A stretch of 55,836 bases of DNA from an uncultured Helicobacteraceae bacterium. Lineage in GTDB: Bacteria > Campylobacterota > Campylobacteria > Campylobacterales > Helicobacteraceae. The stretch is taken from the NCBI GenBank assembly GCA_947176375.1, contig CAMWQM010000011.1, positions 1 through 55,836 on the forward strand. Reading direction: 5' to 3'. Shown piece by piece: positions 26,107-36,485 of the stretch. A model generated the notes under the pieces. That model saw only the letters and a program-made list of their open reading frames with translations, was not told the DNA's origin and made no database searches. The translations under genes were made by a program, and so were the position numbers. Numbering within the stretch: position 1 is the first letter of the stretch; every line of letters begins with the position of its first letter.

Positions 26107-28677
26107 TTAATCTATTTTTGCAATTATTTGCTTGTCTTTTACATCAAAAATTATGCTAGATTCCTCTTTTATCTCATCTTTTAAAATCATCTCACTTAAA
26201 CGATTTTCTATCTCCTCTTGCAATGCCCTTTTTAGCGGTCTAGCACCAAAAATTGGGTCGAATCCCACTTCTGCTATTAGCTCTTTTGCCTCTTTTGTAA
26301 GAGTAATTTTGATGTCTTGTAAGGCAGCTTTTTGTTTAATTTCCTCAAACATAATATCAACGATTTTTACAATCTCTTCCTTGTCTAGCGGATTAAAAAT
26401 CACTATCTCATCTAAGCGATTTAAAAATTCTGGCTTAAAATGCTTCTTTAGCTCATTATTCACTGCCTCTTTTCTCTCTTCTTTGGAGCTAATTTCCATA
26501 ATCTTATCACTTGCGATATTTGAAGTGAGAATTATTATAGTATTTTTAAAATCCACTACTACACCTTTATTATCAGTCAATCGCCCATCATCAAGCACTT
26601 GAAGAAGGGTATTAAATACATCATTATGCGCTTTTTCAATCTCATCAAAAAGAACCACACTATAAGGCTTTCTACGCACTGCTTCAGTTAGCTGTCCGCC
26701 TTCCTCATAGCCTACATAGCCAGGTGGTGAGCCAATTAATCTGCTAACAGCATGCTTTTCCATATATTCACTCATATCAATTCTAATTAAATTTCTGTCG
26801 CTATCAAATAAGAAATTTGCTAGAGATTTTGCAGATTGCGTTTTTCCAACTCCTGTAGGTCCTAGGAATAAAAAGCTTCCAATAGGGCGATTTGACGCAC
26901 TAAATCCTGCTTTATTTCTCTTAATTGCTTTTGAAATTGCATTTAATGCCTCATTTTGTCCTACTACACTTTTTTCTAGCTCATCTTTAATGTGTAAAAC
27001 TCTCTCTTTATCAGAAGAGAGCATTTTAGTAACAGGAATCTTACTCCATTTAGAAATAATGCCTGCAATAGTCTCCTCATTAACTTCATTTTTAAGCAAT
27101 GAACCTTCTTTTGTCATATTTTCCCATTTTTCTTCCAAAGCCTTGTTTTTTGCCTCAAGCTCAGGAATCTTACCATAATCAATTTCGGCAGCTTTGTTAA
27201 ATTCCCCATTTCTCTTTGCAATCTCAGAGCTAGTTTTTAGAGAATCTATCTCATTTTTGATATTTGCAATCTCCTCAAACACTTTCTTTTCGCTGCTAAA
27301 TTTTGCTTCAAGCTCGGAGTGTTTTTCCTTTGCATTTGCCAATTCACGCTCTAGCTCCTCTATCCTATCCTTATTTTTATCGCCTTCTAAACGCAAAGCT
27401 TCTTTCTCAACCTCCAAATTCGCAATGAGTCTTTTTGTAGCAAGTAGCTCTGCTGGGGAAGATTCTATTTGCATTCGAATCTCGCTTGCTGCCTCATCGA
27501 TTAAATCAATAGCCTTATCAGGCAAGAATCTATCCGTGATATACCTAGAAGAAAGCCTTACAGCAGCCACAAGAGCGGAATCTAGAATCGTTACATTATG
27601 ATGAGATTCTAATTTTTCTTTTATTCCTCTTAACATATGAAGAGCTTCGCTTTGACTAGGTTCCTCAAGGCTTATGGGCTGGAATCTTCTCTGTAATGCC
27701 ATATCTTTTTCAAAATATTTTCTATATTCTTTTAGCGTTGTTGCGCCAATTGTGTGCATTTCACCTCTTGCAAGTGCTGGTTTGAGGATATTTGCAGCAT
27801 CCATTGAGCCTTCGCTTCCGCCTGCTCCTACAATTGTGTGAATCTCATCGATAAAAAGTATTATATTTCCACTTTTTTTGACCTCATTCACCACGCTTTT
27901 TAGTCTATCTTCAAACTCACCTCGATATTTCGCACCAGCAATTAGGGCAGTCATATCAATGGCAATCAATCTCTTATTTTGCAGACTTAAAGGCACATCT
28001 TTTTTAATAATTCTTTGAGCTAATCCTTCTACCACAGCCGTTTTACCAACACCTGGCTCACCTAGCAAAATGGGATTATTTTTAGTTTTTCTAATTAGAA
28101 TCTGCATCATTCTAGTGATTTCCTCATCTCTGCCAATTATAGGGTCTAGTTTGCCCTCTAGTGCCTTTTTTGTCAAATCGATCCCATATTTTTCTAGGCT
28201 TTGTAAATTCTCATCTCCTGAGTTAGATTCTATCTTTGTGCCATTTCGCATAGTTTCTAAAGTCTTTTTTAACTCATTTATATCAAAATATTTTTTGAAA
28301 ATGTCCTTCAAAGGCTCTTTTTGACTAGCTACAATAAGCCAAATATCAAGTGCGATAAAGCTATCACCATTTTGCGTAGCATAGCCATAGGCTTCATTTA
28401 TGCTATCAAGCAAAGTTCTTGCAATGCTAATGTTTTCCTTGCTGACGATGGAGCTTTTAGGGTATCCATCAATTAGACTTTTTAGCTCTAAATTTAGTGC
28501 ATTTGTATTGATATTCATAGAATGTAGGGCAGAATTTAGTATCGAATTAGAATTTGAAATTAAAGCAAAGGCTAAATGCCCAATATTTACCTCTTGATTT
28601 TTATTATTAAGTGCTAGTGCCACAGCAGAATCTAGCATTTCTCTAAACTGGTTTGTAAGCTTTTCTATTATATTCAT
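26107..28677 (-). CDS. clpB: ATP-dependent disaggregase ClpB
   Basis: Hexameric AAA+ machine that pulls proteins out of aggregates together with the DnaK system. The 856-residue protein has the double Clp_N repeat, the first nucleotide-binding domain ([18 protein letters not shown], Walker B LFIDEIHT), the long coiled middle domain (about residues 400-530), and the second domain ([29 protein letters not shown]). The C-terminus ([16 protein letters not shown]) is typical. AGGAG precedes the ATG. I see no HspR or CIRCE operator before it. A stretch of this gene, 26442-26634, is repeated in inverted orientation at 29122-29314. Confidence 0.96.
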   Translation of the reverse strand: MNIIEKLTNQFREMLDSAVALALNNKNQEVNIGHLAFALISNSNSILNSALHSMNINTNALNLELKSLIDGYPKSSIVSKENISIARTLLDSINEAYGYATQNGDSFIALDIWLIVASQKEPLKDIFKKYFDINELKKTLETMRNGTKIESNSGDENLQSLEKYGIDLTKKALEGKLDPIIGRDEEITRMMQILIRKTKNNPILLGEPGVGKTAVVEGLAQRIIKKDVPLSLQNKRLIAIDMTALIAGAKYRGEFEDRLKSVVNEVKKSGNIILFIDEIHTIVGAGGSEGSMDAANILKPALARGEMHTIGATTLKEYRKYFEKDMALQRRFQPISLEEPSQSEALHMLRGIKEKLESHHNVTILDSALVAAVRLSSRYITDRFLPDKAIDLIDEAASEIRMQIESSPAELLATKRLIANLEVEKEALRLEGDKNKDRIEELERELANAKEKHSELEAKFSSEKKVFEEIANIKNEIDSLKTSSEIAKRNGEFNKAAEIDYGKIPELEAKNKALEEKWENMTKEGSLLKNEVNEETIAGIISKWSKIPVTKMLSSDKERVLHIKDELEKSVVGQNEALNAISKAIKRNKAGFSASNRPIGSFLFLGPTGVGKTQSAKSLANFLFDSDRNLIRIDMSEYMEKHAVSRLIGSPPGYVGYEEGGQLTEAVRRKPYSVVLFDEIEKAHNDVFNTLLQVLDDGRLTDNKGVVVDFKNTIIILTSNIASDKIMEISSKEERKEAVNNELKKHFKPEFLNRLDEIVIFNPLDKEEIVKIVDIMFEEIKQKAALQDIKITLTKEAKELIAEVGFDPIFGARPLKRALQEEIENRLSEMILKDEIKEESSIIFDVKDKQIIAKID
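26442..26634 (-). repeat. 193-bp inverted repeat, copy inside clpB
   Basis: I compared this stretch base by base with 29122-29314; the two are reverse complements with no mismatch over 193 bp. It encodes the clpB segment from [12 protein letters not shown] to NNELKK. Here the sequence is in its native gene, so this is the source copy. Confidence 0.95.
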
Positions 28678-28954
28678 TTTTTAACTCCTAATAGAATTAC
28701 TATAAAAAATATTATAGTGGGTTACATTATATAACTTTAGTCTATTATTGTCAAGTATTGGAGATGAAATTGTTTAAAATATCCAGATAATGAAATTATA
28801 TAAATTTATAGAATCTCCAGATAATCAAAATATAAAAGCTTAATTTATGCTACATCAATGCCAAATTTTGGAATCTGAATTTCTGCAATCAATCACTTTA
28901 AAAGTTATAATATAAATTTAAAATTTTTTAGGGGTTGTGCAAAAGGAGTAAAAA

Positions 28955-29343
28955 ATGAAAACAATAATAAAAAAGTGTGTATTTTTAATCTCAATATTTA
29001 GCTTTAGTGACAATATGAAGAATTTTGTGGCGATTGTTTTAGTTATGAGATGGCAAAAATCTATTCTAGATGTGATAATAATGATAAAAATGCTTGTAAA
29101 AAATTATTTGATATAAGTGCTAAAGCGCATAATGATGTATTTAATACCCTTCTTCAAGTGCTTGATGATGGGCGATTGACTGATAATAAAGGTGTAGTAG
29201 TGGATTTTAAAAATACTATAATAATTCTCACTTCAAATATCGCAAGTGATAAGATTATGGAAATTAGCTCCAAAGAAGAGAGAAAAGAGGCAGTGAATAA
29301 TGAGCTAAAGAAGCTAAAAAGCACAATAGAATTAGGGCTTTAA
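28955..29343 (+). pseudogene. Small cysteine-rich secreted-protein gene disrupted by a clpB fragment
   Basis: ATG 28955 (AAGGAG 6 nt upstream) begins a signal-peptide-like MKTIIKKCVFLISIFSFS. A frame change near 29010 is needed to enter [20 protein letters not shown] and [19 protein letters not shown], which has the paired-Cys style of Sel1/Hcp proteins. At 29122 the DNA becomes a perfect copy of clpB, read in the clpB frame, to 29314, and the frame then stops at 29343. The product from an internal ATG at 29050 would be a 97-residue chimera. It is probably dead. Confidence 0.7.
29122..29314 (+). repeat. 193-bp inverted repeat, displaced copy of clpB
   Basis: A perfect reverse complement of 26442-26634, 2.5 kb away. 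The absence of any difference points to a recent copying event. Ends fall within codons: AAAGCGC on the left and AAGAAGC on the right. There are no insertion-sequence marks at its borders. Confidence 0.95.
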
Positions 29344-29592
29344 AAATATAAAAATGTAATCTAAAAGCATTTTTGCTAATTGCTGGCTTAAAGATTATGT
29401 TGAGTTTTAGTTGAAAGCTTTAGATTAAAAAGCATTTTATGAAATAGGATTTATTGCATAAATGAACTTTAATTTTTAAAAGTTATTTTTACGCAAAATA
29501 GCAATCTTAATATAAAATGCCCAAACCACAATTTTAGATCCTATTAAATAATAAAGATTATAAAATTTCTAGCAAAGTTAAAGCTTAAGGAG

Positions 29593-30759
29593 CTATTTTA
29601 TAATGTGTGGGACAAATTTTGCAAAATTATCCATTATATTACCACCTTTTCTAATTCCTAGCCCACAGCTCTCATAGGCAAAAAATACATTTGGCTGATA
29701 GTAGATTCCATTATGTGAATTTAGCTCATAAAATTCTTGATACACGCTTTTATAATTCCCATATTCGCCATTTTTTTTCTCTATTACAGAATTATTTTCT
29801 AATATCTCAATATTTGCTCCCTCACGCCCAAAAGAGACTTTTTTAACCTGCTTTTTATTTAGCGGATTGTATGAAGTTTCTAGCAATAATGGGTGATTTG
29901 GAAATAAATCCCATAGTATTTTTAATATTCTTTTACTTTGGAAAAGTAGCGTATATGCAGGGTTTAGGAATATTGTATTTTTATTTTGTATCATTTTATT
30001 AATGATTAATGCAAGTTCTGGCTCATCAATACTAATTATCTCCCAAGGAAGTAGTTTAAAAAGGAATTCAAATTTTCTATCATTAAAGAATACTCCCTCC
30101 TCCTCGCTAAAATTCACTTCATCAATATAGCAGAATTCTGTCTCCAGTCCCGCATTTTTAGCGCACTCAAGCAAGAATCTCGTCGTTTGCTCCTCCTCGC
30201 TATTACCTCGAATGCTTGAAAATAGCACACCCCAGCCCTCATACATTTCATCAAATCTGTTTATATCCTCACCTAGTGTAATCATTCTTTTAAAATTATC
30301 GCTAATACAATCAAAAATATTGTTAAACTGCGAGTTAGAATCCATTCTATTATATTTTAATAATGCCCATTGGATCATAGCGCTTTCATAAAGAAGTGTC
30401 GGCGTATCAGCATTAAACTCAAGTAATTTTATAGGCTTATTGTCAAATCCACCTGCAAAGTCAAATCTCCCATAAATATGCCAATGCACCTCATTTTCCC
30501 AACTATCCTTAATTGTGTCAATCAAAGTCGTAGGAATATCAAGCTCAAAGAAAAGATTATTATCAATCACATACTGCCCAGCCTCCACAAACATATCATA
30601 AAGCTCATTTCCAGCCTCATAAAACGTCTCTGCCTCACTCTTGCTTATCTCTACTACTTCATTTGATATATAGTCGGTATTATCGCTATCTGTGTGCCAC
30701 TCTAGCCCAATTTCTTCCAGTGATTGCTTATCTAGCGGTTTTATCTCTTTTATATTCAT
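29593..30759 (-). CDS. Glutathionylspermidine-synthase-family ATP-grasp protein
   Basis: A 388-residue protein of the family formed by the synthetase domain of E. coli Gsp, which joins a peptide carboxyl to a polyamine-type amine using ATP. Typical segments: HWHIYGRFDFAGGFDNKPIK followed by LLEFNADTPTLLYES; the Asn/Glu metal site region; LPWEIISIDEPELA; NPAYTLLFQSKRILKILWDL; LLETSYNP; KPxGREGANI-like VSFGREGANIEI; and YYQPNVFFAYESCGLGIRKG near the end. There is no amidase domain. Whether it makes glutathionylspermidine is unknown; many short members act on unknown substrates. AAGGAC precedes the ATG; it is 41 nt downstream of kdsB on the same strand. Confidence 0.85.
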   Translation of the reverse strand: MNIKEIKPLDKQSLEEIGLEWHTDSDNTDYISNEVVEISKSEAETFYEAGNELYDMFVEAGQYVIDNNLFFELDIPTTLIDTIKDSWENEVHWHIYGRFDFAGGFDNKPIKLLEFNADTPTLLYESAMIQWALLKYNRMDSNSQFNNIFDCISDNFKRMITLGEDINRFDEMYEGWGVLFSSIRGNSEEEQTTRFLLECAKNAGLETEFCYIDEVNFSEEEGVFFNDRKFEFLFKLLPWEIISIDEPELALIINKMIQNKNTIFLNPAYTLLFQSKRILKILWDLFPNHPLLLETSYNPLNKKQVKKVSFGREGANIEILENNSVIEKKNGEYGNYKSVYQEFYELNSHNGIYYQPNVFFAYESCGLGIRKGGNIMDNFAKFVPHIIK

Positions 30760-30800
30760 TATTGTCCTTTTAAATTAAATTTTGCAAAATTAATCTATTG

Positions 30801-31520
30801 CTAGCACTTGTTCTTTAGTATTTCTTGTGCTTTGTTATAATCCTCTTGTGTGTCAATTCCAATTGACTTGCTTTCTACTTCTAGCATAAAAATATTTTTT
30901 TTGTGCCATATGGCACGAAGCTGCTCTAGCTTTTCTATATTTTCTAAATAAGAGTGAGGCAAAGAGCAAAATTCTAGCAGACTTTTCCTGCTAAAAGCGT
31001 AGATTCCAAGGTGTCCATAATATTTTTGCTCCACATTTTCTCTATTAAATGGAATCTTACTTCGTGAAAAATACAATGCATAAGAGTTTTTATCAAGCAC
31101 AACTTTTACTAAATTGCTATCATTTGCATTTTTTTCATCAATGATTTTATAACAGCTTGCCATAAAAGTAGAATCTTGTCTCTCTAGCATCGCATTTTTT
31201 AGGTCTTTAATTATTTGGCTTTCGATAAATGGCTCATCTCCTTGCAGATTTATCACAATCTCACTATCTTTTAGTTTTAATTTTGTGGCTGCTTCAGCGC
31301 ACCTATCAGTGCCACTTTGATGAGTATTTGAGGTTAAAATGCAATTAATATTATGTTTTTTACAAACCTCTAGAATCTCATTACTATCGCAAGCCACAAT
31401 ATAATCATCTATTTCTTTTGCGATATTTGCAACTCTAACAATAATAGGGATTCTATCAAGTAGCAGGAGTAGCTTATTTGGCAGTCTGTTTGAGTGTAGC
31501 CTTGCAGGTATGATAATCAT
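30801..31520 (-). CDS. kdsB: 3-deoxy-manno-octulosonate cytidylyltransferase
   Basis: Activates the sugar acid Kdo as CMP-Kdo for lipopolysaccharide inner core assembly in the cytoplasm. The 239 residues show the family start IIIPARLHSNRLPNKLLLLL, then VACDSNEI, HQSGTDRCAEA, VINLQGDEPFIES, FSRSKIPFNR, HLGIYAFSRKSLLEF, and ESKSIGIDTQEDYNKA near the end. Intact. AAAGGTC lies before the ATG. It is first in a short minus-strand pair with the GspS-like gene. Confidence 0.95.
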   Translation of the reverse strand: MIIIPARLHSNRLPNKLLLLLDRIPIIVRVANIAKEIDDYIVACDSNEILEVCKKHNINCILTSNTHQSGTDRCAEAATKLKLKDSEIVINLQGDEPFIESQIIKDLKNAMLERQDSTFMASCYKIIDEKNANDSNLVKVVLDKNSYALYFSRSKIPFNRENVEQKYYGHLGIYAFSRKSLLEFCSLPHSYLENIEKLEQLRAIWHKKNIFMLEVESKSIGIDTQEDYNKAQEILKNKC

Positions 31521-32876
31521 TGCTTGACCTTTAGAGAAAATTGATAAGGAATTTTTTTAGATTCTACAATAATTTTTGAGATAAATTTTCTCTAAACTCT
31601 ATTTTAAACTTTAAATAATGGAATCTAATTTTTCAAAAGAAAGGAGTAATCTTATCTAAGTTGGAGTAAAATTTCTATAAGATTGCGTTATAGGCAAAAC
31701 ATTATAATGATAGTCAAAAGCATCTGTGATATTCATTGTATCAGGTATATAAATAGTTAAATAATTAAAAATTTAAAATAATTAGTCAATTTTATTTTCA
31801 TTAATATCCATAAATATCCATAGATGACTTTATTGCATTTATCTTTAAGTAATTATATTTTCTTACCCCTTCTTGCTTTATTTTATTTCTAAATTCTTTA
31901 TATTTTATGCAGAGTTTTAAATTGCTTGTTTTATTCTATCAAGTCCATATATAGTTTTATTAATCATTTTAATGCCAAAAATCATAATGTTTAAATTAAA
32001 AGTTATAGGATTCTTACTAATGGATTAATCCACATAAAATCTTTATTTTCTCCGTATATCCCTTTTGTCTTGTAAAATAAAATATATATGCTTAAGTTTA
32101 TATTTCATATTTATCCTTTTGATTAGTTTGTTGTTAGGGTAAGATTGTCTTTAAAAATGCTTTTTTGGCGATAGATTTGTAGAATTTACATCGCTGCATT
32201 TATGCTAGATTCTGCTTTATTTGCAATTTTTTTGAATCTAAATATAATGATTTTGATAAATTTCTAAAATTTGCTAAATAGAGAGAGGGGGGGGGTAGAA
32301 TTAGATTTTTTAGAATGGAAACTATATGAAATCTATTTGTTTTAAAGTGGAACCTGAATTTATGCTATAAAATCCTTTGAATTTGTTTTTAAATTAGGAT
32401 TTTTTGCGTGGAAGTTAAAACAAAATTTTATATATTTAGTAAAAAATCTTTAGAAAAAAGTATCCATAAAACCCTATAAAACTATTAGTATGCGTTTGTA
32501 ACTAGATTTGCATTTTTAGTGATTGTTTAAAATAATCCGCAATATTTACAAATTTAATTTTTAATTAAGAGGAGGCTCTTATCGCTTTGCTGTTGTAAGT
32601 ATTCTGGTGTTTTATTTTAATTTTTAAATTTGTGACACATCTTACTTTCTATCCATATTTTGGTAGTATTATTAAAGAGTTTATAAGCCTATTCTTGTAA
32701 AAAACTTATTTTTAGAATCTGCATTACAAATTGCATAAAATTTAAGAGGTTGAAATATTTGCATTTGCTTAATTTAGCTATTTTTTAAAAACTTTTTATG
32801 CTAGAATTTGCATTTTAAATTTTATTAATTTTTTAAGATAAGCATTTAAAAATAATTTGCAAACAAAAGGATGAAT
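31521..32876. other. Gene-poor region with a nine-G tract
   Basis: About 1.35 kb with stops in all frames. On the minus strand near 31800-31930 a short stretch reads IKYKEFRNKIKQEGVRKYNY then LKINAIKSSM, possibly the tail of a dead gene. A run of nine G occupies 32287-32295 after GAGAGA. A TATAAT stands about 50 nt upstream of the tract. No RNA gene recognised. Confidence 0.5.
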
Positions 32877-33983
32877 ATGCTACTTTTTACTCCTGGTCCT
32901 ACACCAACTCCAGAGATTCTTCGTCAAGCAATGGCGACTCCTACACTTCATCATAGAACCAAAGAATTTGAATCTTATTTTGCATTTTGCAGAGAAAATC
33001 TAACCAAAATGCTTCAAATGCCAGAAGTGCTAATGCTAGCTTGTAGTGGAAGCGGTGCGATGGAGGCTAGTGTGCTTACATTTTGTAAAAAGCCACTTTG
33101 TATTAATAGCGGGAAATTTGGTGAGCGATTTGGCAAGATTGCAAAGGCACACAATATTGATTTTGTAGAGCTAAAAAACTCTTGGGATACAGCACCTAGC
33201 GCTAATGATATTGAAGATATTTTAAAGCAAGATGATAAAATAGATTCTATTTGTATTCAAGTATGTGAGAGTGCTGGAGGGCTTAGGCATAATGTAGAGA
33301 AGATTGCAAAGATGGCAAAAGAAATTAATAAAGATATAATAGTTATTGCAGATGCAATCACTGCAATAGGTGTAGAGCCACTAGATACCTCAAATATTGA
33401 TGTTTTGATTGGTGGTAGTCAAAAGGCTTTTATGTTACCGCCTGGAATGGCGATTTTAGGCTTAAGTAAGAGAGCAGTTGAGATTATTGAAAATAGGGAT
33501 GTTGGATTTTATTTTAATCTAAAAAGTGAGCTTAAAAATCAGCGTAAAAATACCACAGCCTACACTTCGCCAACGACTATAATCATTGGACTTGCAAAGT
33601 ATTTTGAAATAGCTAATTTAAATATGATTTATAAAGAGACAAAGGCTCGCTCCATTGCTACTAAAGAGGCACTAGGTTCATTAGGATTAAAAATTTATCC
33701 TAAAAATCCAGCCATAGCAATGACCACCATTTTTAATGAAAATTCTCCTGACATTAGAAAGCTACTAAAAGAAAAATATTCTCTAAATCTAGCAGGTGGA
33801 CAAGACAGCCTAAAAGATAGCATTTTTAGAATTAATAATATGGGGATAATTCCTATTTATGAGGTTCTTTGGGTTGTCAATGCTTTGGAGCTAGCATTAG
33901 ATGAGCTAAATATTAGGAAATTTGAAGGTATTGCGAATAAAGTATTTTTAGATAAATATTATGGTGAGATTAATAGAGATTAA
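32877..33983 (+). CDS. Class V aminotransferase (alanine-glyoxylate / phosphoserine aminotransferase type)
   Basis: A PLP enzyme of about 368 residues. It starts MLLFTPGPTPTPEILRQAMA, then HHRTKEFE, VLMLACSGSGAMEA, and has the PLP lysine in IGGSQKAFMLPPG. This is the pattern of the alanine-glyoxylate/serine-pyruvate subgroup. In Campylobacterota a protein of this type may serve in serine synthesis, which is an inference. I choose ATG 32877 because AAAAGGA lies 6 nt before it; the ATG at 32871 overlaps that site. It is followed after 53 nt by DUF507 and carA on the same strand. Confidence 0.85.
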   Translation: MLLFTPGPTPTPEILRQAMATPTLHHRTKEFESYFAFCRENLTKMLQMPEVLMLACSGSGAMEASVLTFCKKPLCINSGKFGERFGKIAKAHNIDFVELKNSWDTAPSANDIEDILKQDDKIDSICIQVCESAGGLRHNVEKIAKMAKEINKDIIVIADAITAIGVEPLDTSNIDVLIGGSQKAFMLPPGMAILGLSKRAVEIIENRDVGFYFNLKSELKNQRKNTTAYTSPTTIIIGLAKYFEIANLNMIYKETKARSIATKEALGSLGLKIYPKNPAIAMTTIFNENSPDIRKLLKEKYSLNLAGGQDSLKDSIFRINNMGIIPIYEVLWVVNALELALDELNIRKFEGIANKVFLDKYYGEINRD

Positions 33984-34036
33984 AAGCTTAAATTGATACA
34001 ATTCCTAAAAATTATTTTAAGATAGAGAGAAAAGCT

Positions 34037-34588
34037 ATGAGACTAAAAATATCACATATACAATATATTGCAGATAAGATTGCACTAGATTTAGGGAATG
34101 CAGGTTTTGTCGAGATCCTGACAAATAGTGGAGATATTATTAGGATTGCTAGTAAGTATTTAGAAGAGGACATAAGCAAAGAATTATCCATTGAGGAGCG
34201 GGTTAGAGTATTTATTGATGAAAATATTGATGATATGGAATCAAGTGGTGTGAATGAAAAGCAGCTATTCTTTTTGCTTAAAAAAAGATTCGCAGATGAA
34301 AGTGGCTTTACACTCTCATGGGAGGATAGATATAGTAATTTATCACATGAAATTATGGACGAGCTAATCGATACTAGCATTATCAATTTTAGAGTATCTG
34401 AAATAATGATAAAAAATATTATTTTTAAGGCGATAAACAGCTATGCAAAGGCTTATAAAGACATAGAATATAAAGTTATAGATAGGATTAAAAACTATAA
34501 AAAGAAGCTCCTTGTTGGCACTGAAGAATATGAATTAGTTTTTGGCAAAATGTATGAAGAAGAATTGCGAAAACAGGGCTTTTTATAG
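34037..34588 (+). CDS. DUF507 family protein
   Basis: A 183-residue protein of the DUF507 family, found beside carA in Helicobacter and relatives. It is helical and acidic: MRLKISHIQYIADKIALDLG, a middle part with VRVFIDENIDDMES, and FKAINSYAKAYKDIEYKVID. The repeat-like halves (each with 'I...I..DL') are typical. No catalytic motif is visible and the function is unknown. No signal or membrane segment. Confidence 0.85.
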   Translation: MRLKISHIQYIADKIALDLGNAGFVEILTNSGDIIRIASKYLEEDISKELSIEERVRVFIDENIDDMESSGVNEKQLFFLLKKRFADESGFTLSWEDRYSNLSHEIMDELIDTSIINFRVSEIMIKNIIFKAINSYAKAYKDIEYKVIDRIKNYKKKLLVGTEEYELVFGKMYEEELRKQGFL

Positions 34589-34663
34589 GATTTACAAGTG
34601 GAATTAATTGAGCTCTGCACTAAAGTTAATTTTTGTAATTTAAAAACATTGGAATTTTAAAAT

Positions 34664-35797
34664 ATGGAAACTAAAATAGCTTATATATATTTAGAAAATG
34701 GTGAGATGGTAGAGGCTCTATCATTTGGTGCTAGTGGGACAAAAACAGGAGAGATGATATTTAACACTTCCTTAACAGGCTATCAAGAAATTCTCACAGA
34801 TCCAAGCTATGCAGGGCAATTTGTGGTGTTTTGTATGCCAGAGATTGGTATTGTTGGTGTGAATGATAAAGATGTGGAATCCTATAGCAAGATTCCATTT
34901 AGCAAGGGCATTATTGTTAGAAATTATAATGATTTTTGCTCAAATTTCCGCTCCACACAGTGTCTTGCTTCTTATTTGAAAGAAAATGATATTATGGGAA
35001 TCTCAAATGTTGATACTAGATTTTTAACAAAATTTATTAGGGATAATGGGGCGATCAATATTGTCGTCTCAACAGAATTTTCTTCTGGCAAAAAATTAAA
35101 AGATATTTTGGAATCTAGCCCAAAAATAGAGGAGATAAATTATATTAAAGATATTAGCACAAAAAAAGTTAGTAAATATGATAAAAGCACTTTTAGCTTT
35201 GATTTATTAGATTATAAAAAGCCAAAATTTAGCAAAAAAATTATTGTGATTGATTTTGGGATAAAACAAAATATATTAAATGAATTGAGTGCAGTCGGAC
35301 TAGAATGTGAAGTGATGGGGCATAAATTTAGTTCTAGTGAAATTATAAAAAGATATAAAAATAAAGAAATTGGCGGAGTGTTTTTATCGAATGGACCTGG
35401 AGATCCTAGCATTTTAGTAGAAGAAATAGCAGAGATTAAAAAGCTAATCAAAGAAAAGATTCCGATGTTTGGAATCTGCCTAGGACATCAGCTTTTATCC
35501 CTAGCACATGGATATAAAACCTATAAACTTGCCTTTGGACACCACGGGGCAAATCATCCTGTGAAAAATATGCAAACAAATGAAGTTGAAATCACCTCAC
35601 AAAATCATATCTACTCTGTGCCAGAATCTATTTGTGAAATTGCAGAAGTCACACATAAGAATCTTTTTGATGGCACAATTGAGGGGCTCAAATATAAAGA
35701 TTCTCCTATTATTTCTTTGCAGCATCACCCAGAGGCAAGCCCAGGACCAAAAGAGGCAGCAAAGATATTTAAGGAATTTTTTAAGATGGTTAAATAA
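34664..35797 (+). CDS. carA: Carbamoyl-phosphate synthase small subunit
   Basis: Supplies ammonia from glutamine to CarB for carbamoyl phosphate, the precursor of pyrimidines and arginine. The N-terminal domain has EALSFGASGTKTGEMIFNTS and LTGYQEILTDPSYAGQ. The class I glutaminase part has the nucleophile Cys in MFGICLGHQLLSLAHG, the family's GHHGANHPV, and the catalytic His-x-Glu in HHPEASPGP. The 377 residues are standard. carB is not next to it. The stop TAA shares its last base with the next gene's ATG, so translation is coupled. Confidence 0.96.
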   Translation: METKIAYIYLENGEMVEALSFGASGTKTGEMIFNTSLTGYQEILTDPSYAGQFVVFCMPEIGIVGVNDKDVESYSKIPFSKGIIVRNYNDFCSNFRSTQCLASYLKENDIMGISNVDTRFLTKFIRDNGAINIVVSTEFSSGKKLKDILESSPKIEEINYIKDISTKKVSKYDKSTFSFDLLDYKKPKFSKKIIVIDFGIKQNILNELSAVGLECEVMGHKFSSSEIIKRYKNKEIGGVFLSNGPGDPSILVEEIAEIKKLIKEKIPMFGICLGHQLLSLAHGYKTYKLAFGHHGANHPVKNMQTNEVEITSQNHIYSVPESICEIAEVTHKNLFDGTIEGLKYKDSPIISLQHHPEASPGPKEAAKIFKEFFKMVK

Positions 35798-36459
35798 TGG
35801 AAAATTTAATAAGAATAAAGTCTCTAGCTAGATTCCTATCTATTGCGTTTTTATCATTTTTATTTATATCTTGTTCTACCAGTGTAGAGGAGATGAATAA
35901 ACCCGCATTATTTTGGTATGAGCGGATGATTATAGCAATCACAGATGGGGATTTAGAGCGAGCAGATAATTTTTTTAACTCACTTCAAAGTGAACACATT
36001 TCATCGCCTTTGATACAGGAGGCTTTGATTTTACTTGCAAATGCACATATGGAGAAAAATGAGCATTTATTAGCTGGATTCTTCGCAAGTGAATATAAAA
36101 CTAGATATAGTAATGTTAATAATGTCGATTACATCGCATTTTTAGGAATAGAAACTAATTATTATGCTTTTGGTAATTATGCAAAAGATCAAGGCTTTAT
36201 TAATAGCAATATAAGTAATATTTCAGGTTTTGTTTTGTTAAATAAAAATAATAAATATTTGCCTTACATTCGGCATATTTTAACGGCTTTTAGATTATCT
36301 CAATTAGAGATTAATAAAGAAGTAATTAGAATCTACAATATGAAAGACAAAGAAGAGGCAGTCAAAATCTATCAGCAAAAAAATGAAGAATTAGGGGTAA
36401 ATGATATTGAATATACACCTTCTAACATACCATGGTATGTTAGAATCTTTAGCTGGTAA
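35797..36459 (+). CDS. bamD: Outer-membrane assembly lipoprotein BamD
   Basis: Essential lipoprotein of the Bam complex, which inserts beta-barrel proteins into the outer membrane. The 220 residues begin with a lipoprotein signal (FLSIAFLSFLFISCS, lipidated Cys at about 27) followed by helical repeat-type sequence: ALFWYERMIIAITDGDLERA and PLIQEALILLANAHMEKNEH, with Tyr/Ala spacing as in TPR-like BamD. In H. pylori bamD also precedes lon, which supports the name. It overlaps carA by one base and lies 26 nt before lon. Confidence 0.85.
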   Translation: MENLIRIKSLARFLSIAFLSFLFISCSTSVEEMNKPALFWYERMIIAITDGDLERADNFFNSLQSEHISSPLIQEALILLANAHMEKNEHLLAGFFASEYKTRYSNVNNVDYIAFLGIETNYYAFGNYAKDQGFINSNISNISGFVLLNKNNKYLPYIRHILTAFRLSQLEINKEVIRIYNMKDKEEAVKIYQQKNEELGVNDIEYTPSNIPWYVRIFSW

Positions 36460-36485
36460 TATAATTTATAAAAAGGATTTTTAAT

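Noticed and set aside
26132-28597. Several open frames on the plus strand opposite clpB
   Set aside because: They are antisense shadows of a highly conserved gene and have Ser/Phe-rich composition typical of such shadows.
29122-29314. An insertion sequence as carrier of the clpB copy
   Set aside because: There is no transposase, no terminal inverted repeat and no target duplication at the borders.
31521-32876. tRNA or other structured RNA genes in the long gene-free region
   Set aside because: I found no cloverleaf pattern, no TTCGA-type loop and no CCA end.
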